From assembly GCA_020848935.1 (NCBI GenBank), contig JADLHF010000016.1:1-33728 (forward strand): a stretch of 33,728 nt of DNA, in the 5' to 3' direction. The stretch is from Acetobacteraceae bacterium (lineage in GTDB: Bacteria > Pseudomonadota > Alphaproteobacteria > Acetobacterales > Acetobacteraceae). Of this stretch, positions 32,710-33,728 are shown piece after piece. The position numbers were made by a program, and so were the translations under genes. The stretch's first letter is position 1; every line of letters begins with the position of its first letter. The notes under the pieces are model-generated. The model made no database searches. It saw nothing but the letters and a program-made list of their open reading frames with translations, and was not told where the DNA came from.

Positions 32710-33579
32710 CTATCCGGCGTCCTCGCCCTTGCGCCGCTTGCGTGCCGCCGCGGCGTACTGGCCGCGCGGCCGGTGTTCCTGCACGTGCGGGCGGATCACG
32801 GTGTCGTAGTAATCGTCCCAATCCTCGGGCTGGAACGCCGGCAAGCCCTCGGTGACGACGAAGCCGTTCTGCGCCGGTTCGTCCAGCGCGATACGCGGCA
32901 GGGCCTGGACCTGCAACAGCGGGAAATCGGCGGTGAACTCCACCGGGATGTCGGTGCGGGTCAGGCGGAAATTGGTGAGCAGCGGGCCGAACCAGCGGTC
33001 GGTCTCGATGATGCCCTCGTTCATCTCCAGCCCGGCCTTGCGCGGCACATTGGCACAGGGGCGCACCAGCGTGCTCCAGCCCGGCGCGGTGCGCACCATC
33101 AGCCCGGTCCACATCTGCACCTGGCCCGGCTCGGTCAAGGCGCCGAGGAAAGGCGGCCACCAGCCTCGGACCTCCTCGGGCACATGCTCGTCGAAATAGG
33201 CGGGAAAGCCCGGGACGTTTGCGGTGGTCAGGTGCAGCCATTCCTCATAGCCGGCCGGCCGCCACTTTATGGCGCTGCCATCCCACCACAGGCCAAAGGC
33301 GATCGGCGGGAACACGTAATATCCGAAGCCTGAGGCGGTCACCACCGGCTCGCAGAACCGAAAGGCACGGGTCGGCAGGCTGCCCATCGCCGATTTGTCG
33401 GCGCGCTGCGGCAGCCGTGCCGAGGGGATGATGCGGTGGAACAGGATGCGTGGCACCGGTTTTTCCGCGGTCTTGTTCTGGGCGTCGGGGATTTCGCTCA
33501 ATTCCGCTGTCCTGTGCTGGGCCGAACGCAAAGAAACCGGGCAGGGCCCGGTTCCGTTGCGTCCTCGGGCGGGAGACAT
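32710..33579 (-). CDS. DUF6065-like protein of unknown function
   Basis: This protein of 289 residues (ATG 33579) has no signal peptide or membrane segment. Its middle, TAPGWSTLVRPCANVPRKAG then MNEGIIETDRWFGPLLTNFRL and VEFTADFPLLQV, resembles what I recall of DUF6065 proteins ('PPGW-LLVRGPAN-P--G---LEGIVETDW---F--N-KLTRP'). The tail is basic (AAAARKRRKG). The first 26 residues are poorly family-like. A TTG at 33501 with AGGA 8 nt before it gives a 263-residue version starting near the conserved EKPVPRILFHR and may be the true start. The catalytic role is unknown. It lies directly downstream of the repeat-peptide gene at the right edge. Confidence 0.72.
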   Translation of the reverse strand: MSPARGRNGTGPCPVSLRSAQHRTAELSEIPDAQNKTAEKPVPRILFHRIIPSARLPQRADKSAMGSLPTRAFRFCEPVVTASGFGYYVFPPIAFGLWWDGSAIKWRPAGYEEWLHLTTANVPGFPAYFDEHVPEEVRGWWPPFLGALTEPGQVQMWTGLMVRTAPGWSTLVRPCANVPRKAGLEMNEGIIETDRWFGPLLTNFRLTRTDIPVEFTADFPLLQVQALPRIALDEPAQNGFVVTEGLPAFQPEDWDDYYDTVIRPHVQEHRPRGQYAAAARKRRKGEDAG

Positions 33580-33597
33580 CCCCGCAGTATGGATCGA

Positions 33598-33728
33598 TCA
33601 GAGAGCCGGCGCCATCGCGCCGAGGCGGACCTTGGAGGTCTCCAGCGCCGGGCTCATCGCACCGAGGCGGACCTTGGAGGTCTCCAGCGCCGGGCTCATC
33701 GCACCGAGGCGGACCTTCGAGGTCTCCA
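33598..33728 (-). CDS. C-terminal part of a protein with 14-residue tandem repeats
   Basis: The last 42 residues before TGA (33598-33600) are three copies of ETSKVRLGAMSPAL, the last with Ala for Ser. The minus-strand frame is supported by the differences between DNA units: the two single-base changes (TCC/TCG and GGT/GGC) are silent in this frame but would change residues on the plus strand. The gene continues beyond the window. The next gene begins 18 nt on (or 96 nt with the alternative start), same strand, so they are probably co-transcribed. Repeated basic cores without cysteine could suit a modified peptide precursor, but a structural repeat is equally possible. Confidence 0.65.
   Translation of the reverse strand, partial: ETSKVRLGAMSPALETSKVRLGAMSPALETSKVRLGAMAPAL
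33619..33728. repeat. In-frame 42-bp tandem repeat
   Basis: CGAGGCGGACCTT recurs at 33621, 33663 and 33705, giving a 42-bp period that continues off the right edge. The units are nearly identical, implying recent duplication or ongoing homogenisation. Confidence 0.93.

Overview
The window is very GC-rich chromosomal DNA, with G/C strongly favoured at third codon positions. Its gene content points to an alphaproteobacterium, most likely of the family Acetobacteraceae. The pointers are an Fo ATP synthase operon with two b-type subunits (b' and b), an RNase E with a long acidic insertion inside its S1 domain and a GFWKR-like C-terminus, the order rne / amidase / PBP1A / prfB that I know from alphaproteobacteria, and an AspRS of the apparently non-discriminating type. 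The family assignment is inference from memory. The class-level assignment is well supported.

Layout. At 1-117 is the tail of a membrane protein gene. At 253-2519 (minus) are two overlapping glycosyltransferase genes. At 2727-8246 (minus) is a complete five-gene dipeptide/oligopeptide ABC importer, with the binding protein first, then two permeases and two ATPases joined by 4-nt overlaps. At 8247-8812 is a repeat-rich divergent spacer. Next come a two-domain universal stress protein (plus), RNase D (minus) and a CorA-type transporter (plus). At 12368-12896 is a consensus-like promoter driving an apparently leaderless small Arg/Ala/Pro-rich gene, followed by aspS. At 14866-17850 (minus) are an orphan family-5 binding protein and a class-III aminotransferase. 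At 17917-20724 (plus) is the Fo operon atpI-B-E-F'-F. At 20725-21203 are an AT-rich paired hairpin, a strong GC hairpin and a possible 23-codon micro-gene with a near-perfect ribosome binding site. At 21204-29998 are rne (minus), then amiC-type amidase, PBP1A and prfB with its programmed frameshift (plus). At 30198-32533 (plus) is a tightly overlapping five-gene membrane redox operon centred on a ferric-reductase-like/Rieske fusion. At 32710-33728 (minus) a DUF6065-like gene lies just downstream of a gene whose visible end encodes three 14-residue repeats.

Non-coding structure is a prominent theme. Five copies of a composite element, made of two AT-rich hairpins in inverted orientation, sit in intergenic regions, mostly beyond the 3' ends of genes. 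In one copy a stem position has changed on both sides, so the pairing is kept. One copy has a longer spacer that contains a second, unrelated repeat. There are also REP-like GC palindromes at 8448-8694, C/G hairpin clusters after aspS and after the redox operon, and short tandem duplications at gene ends, one of which duplicates the prfB stop codon.

The best candidates for undescribed biology are the repeat-peptide gene with its DUF6065-like neighbour at the right edge, the micro-gene near 21,000, the composite hairpin family, and the Rieske/ferric-reductase operon with its four-cysteine partner.
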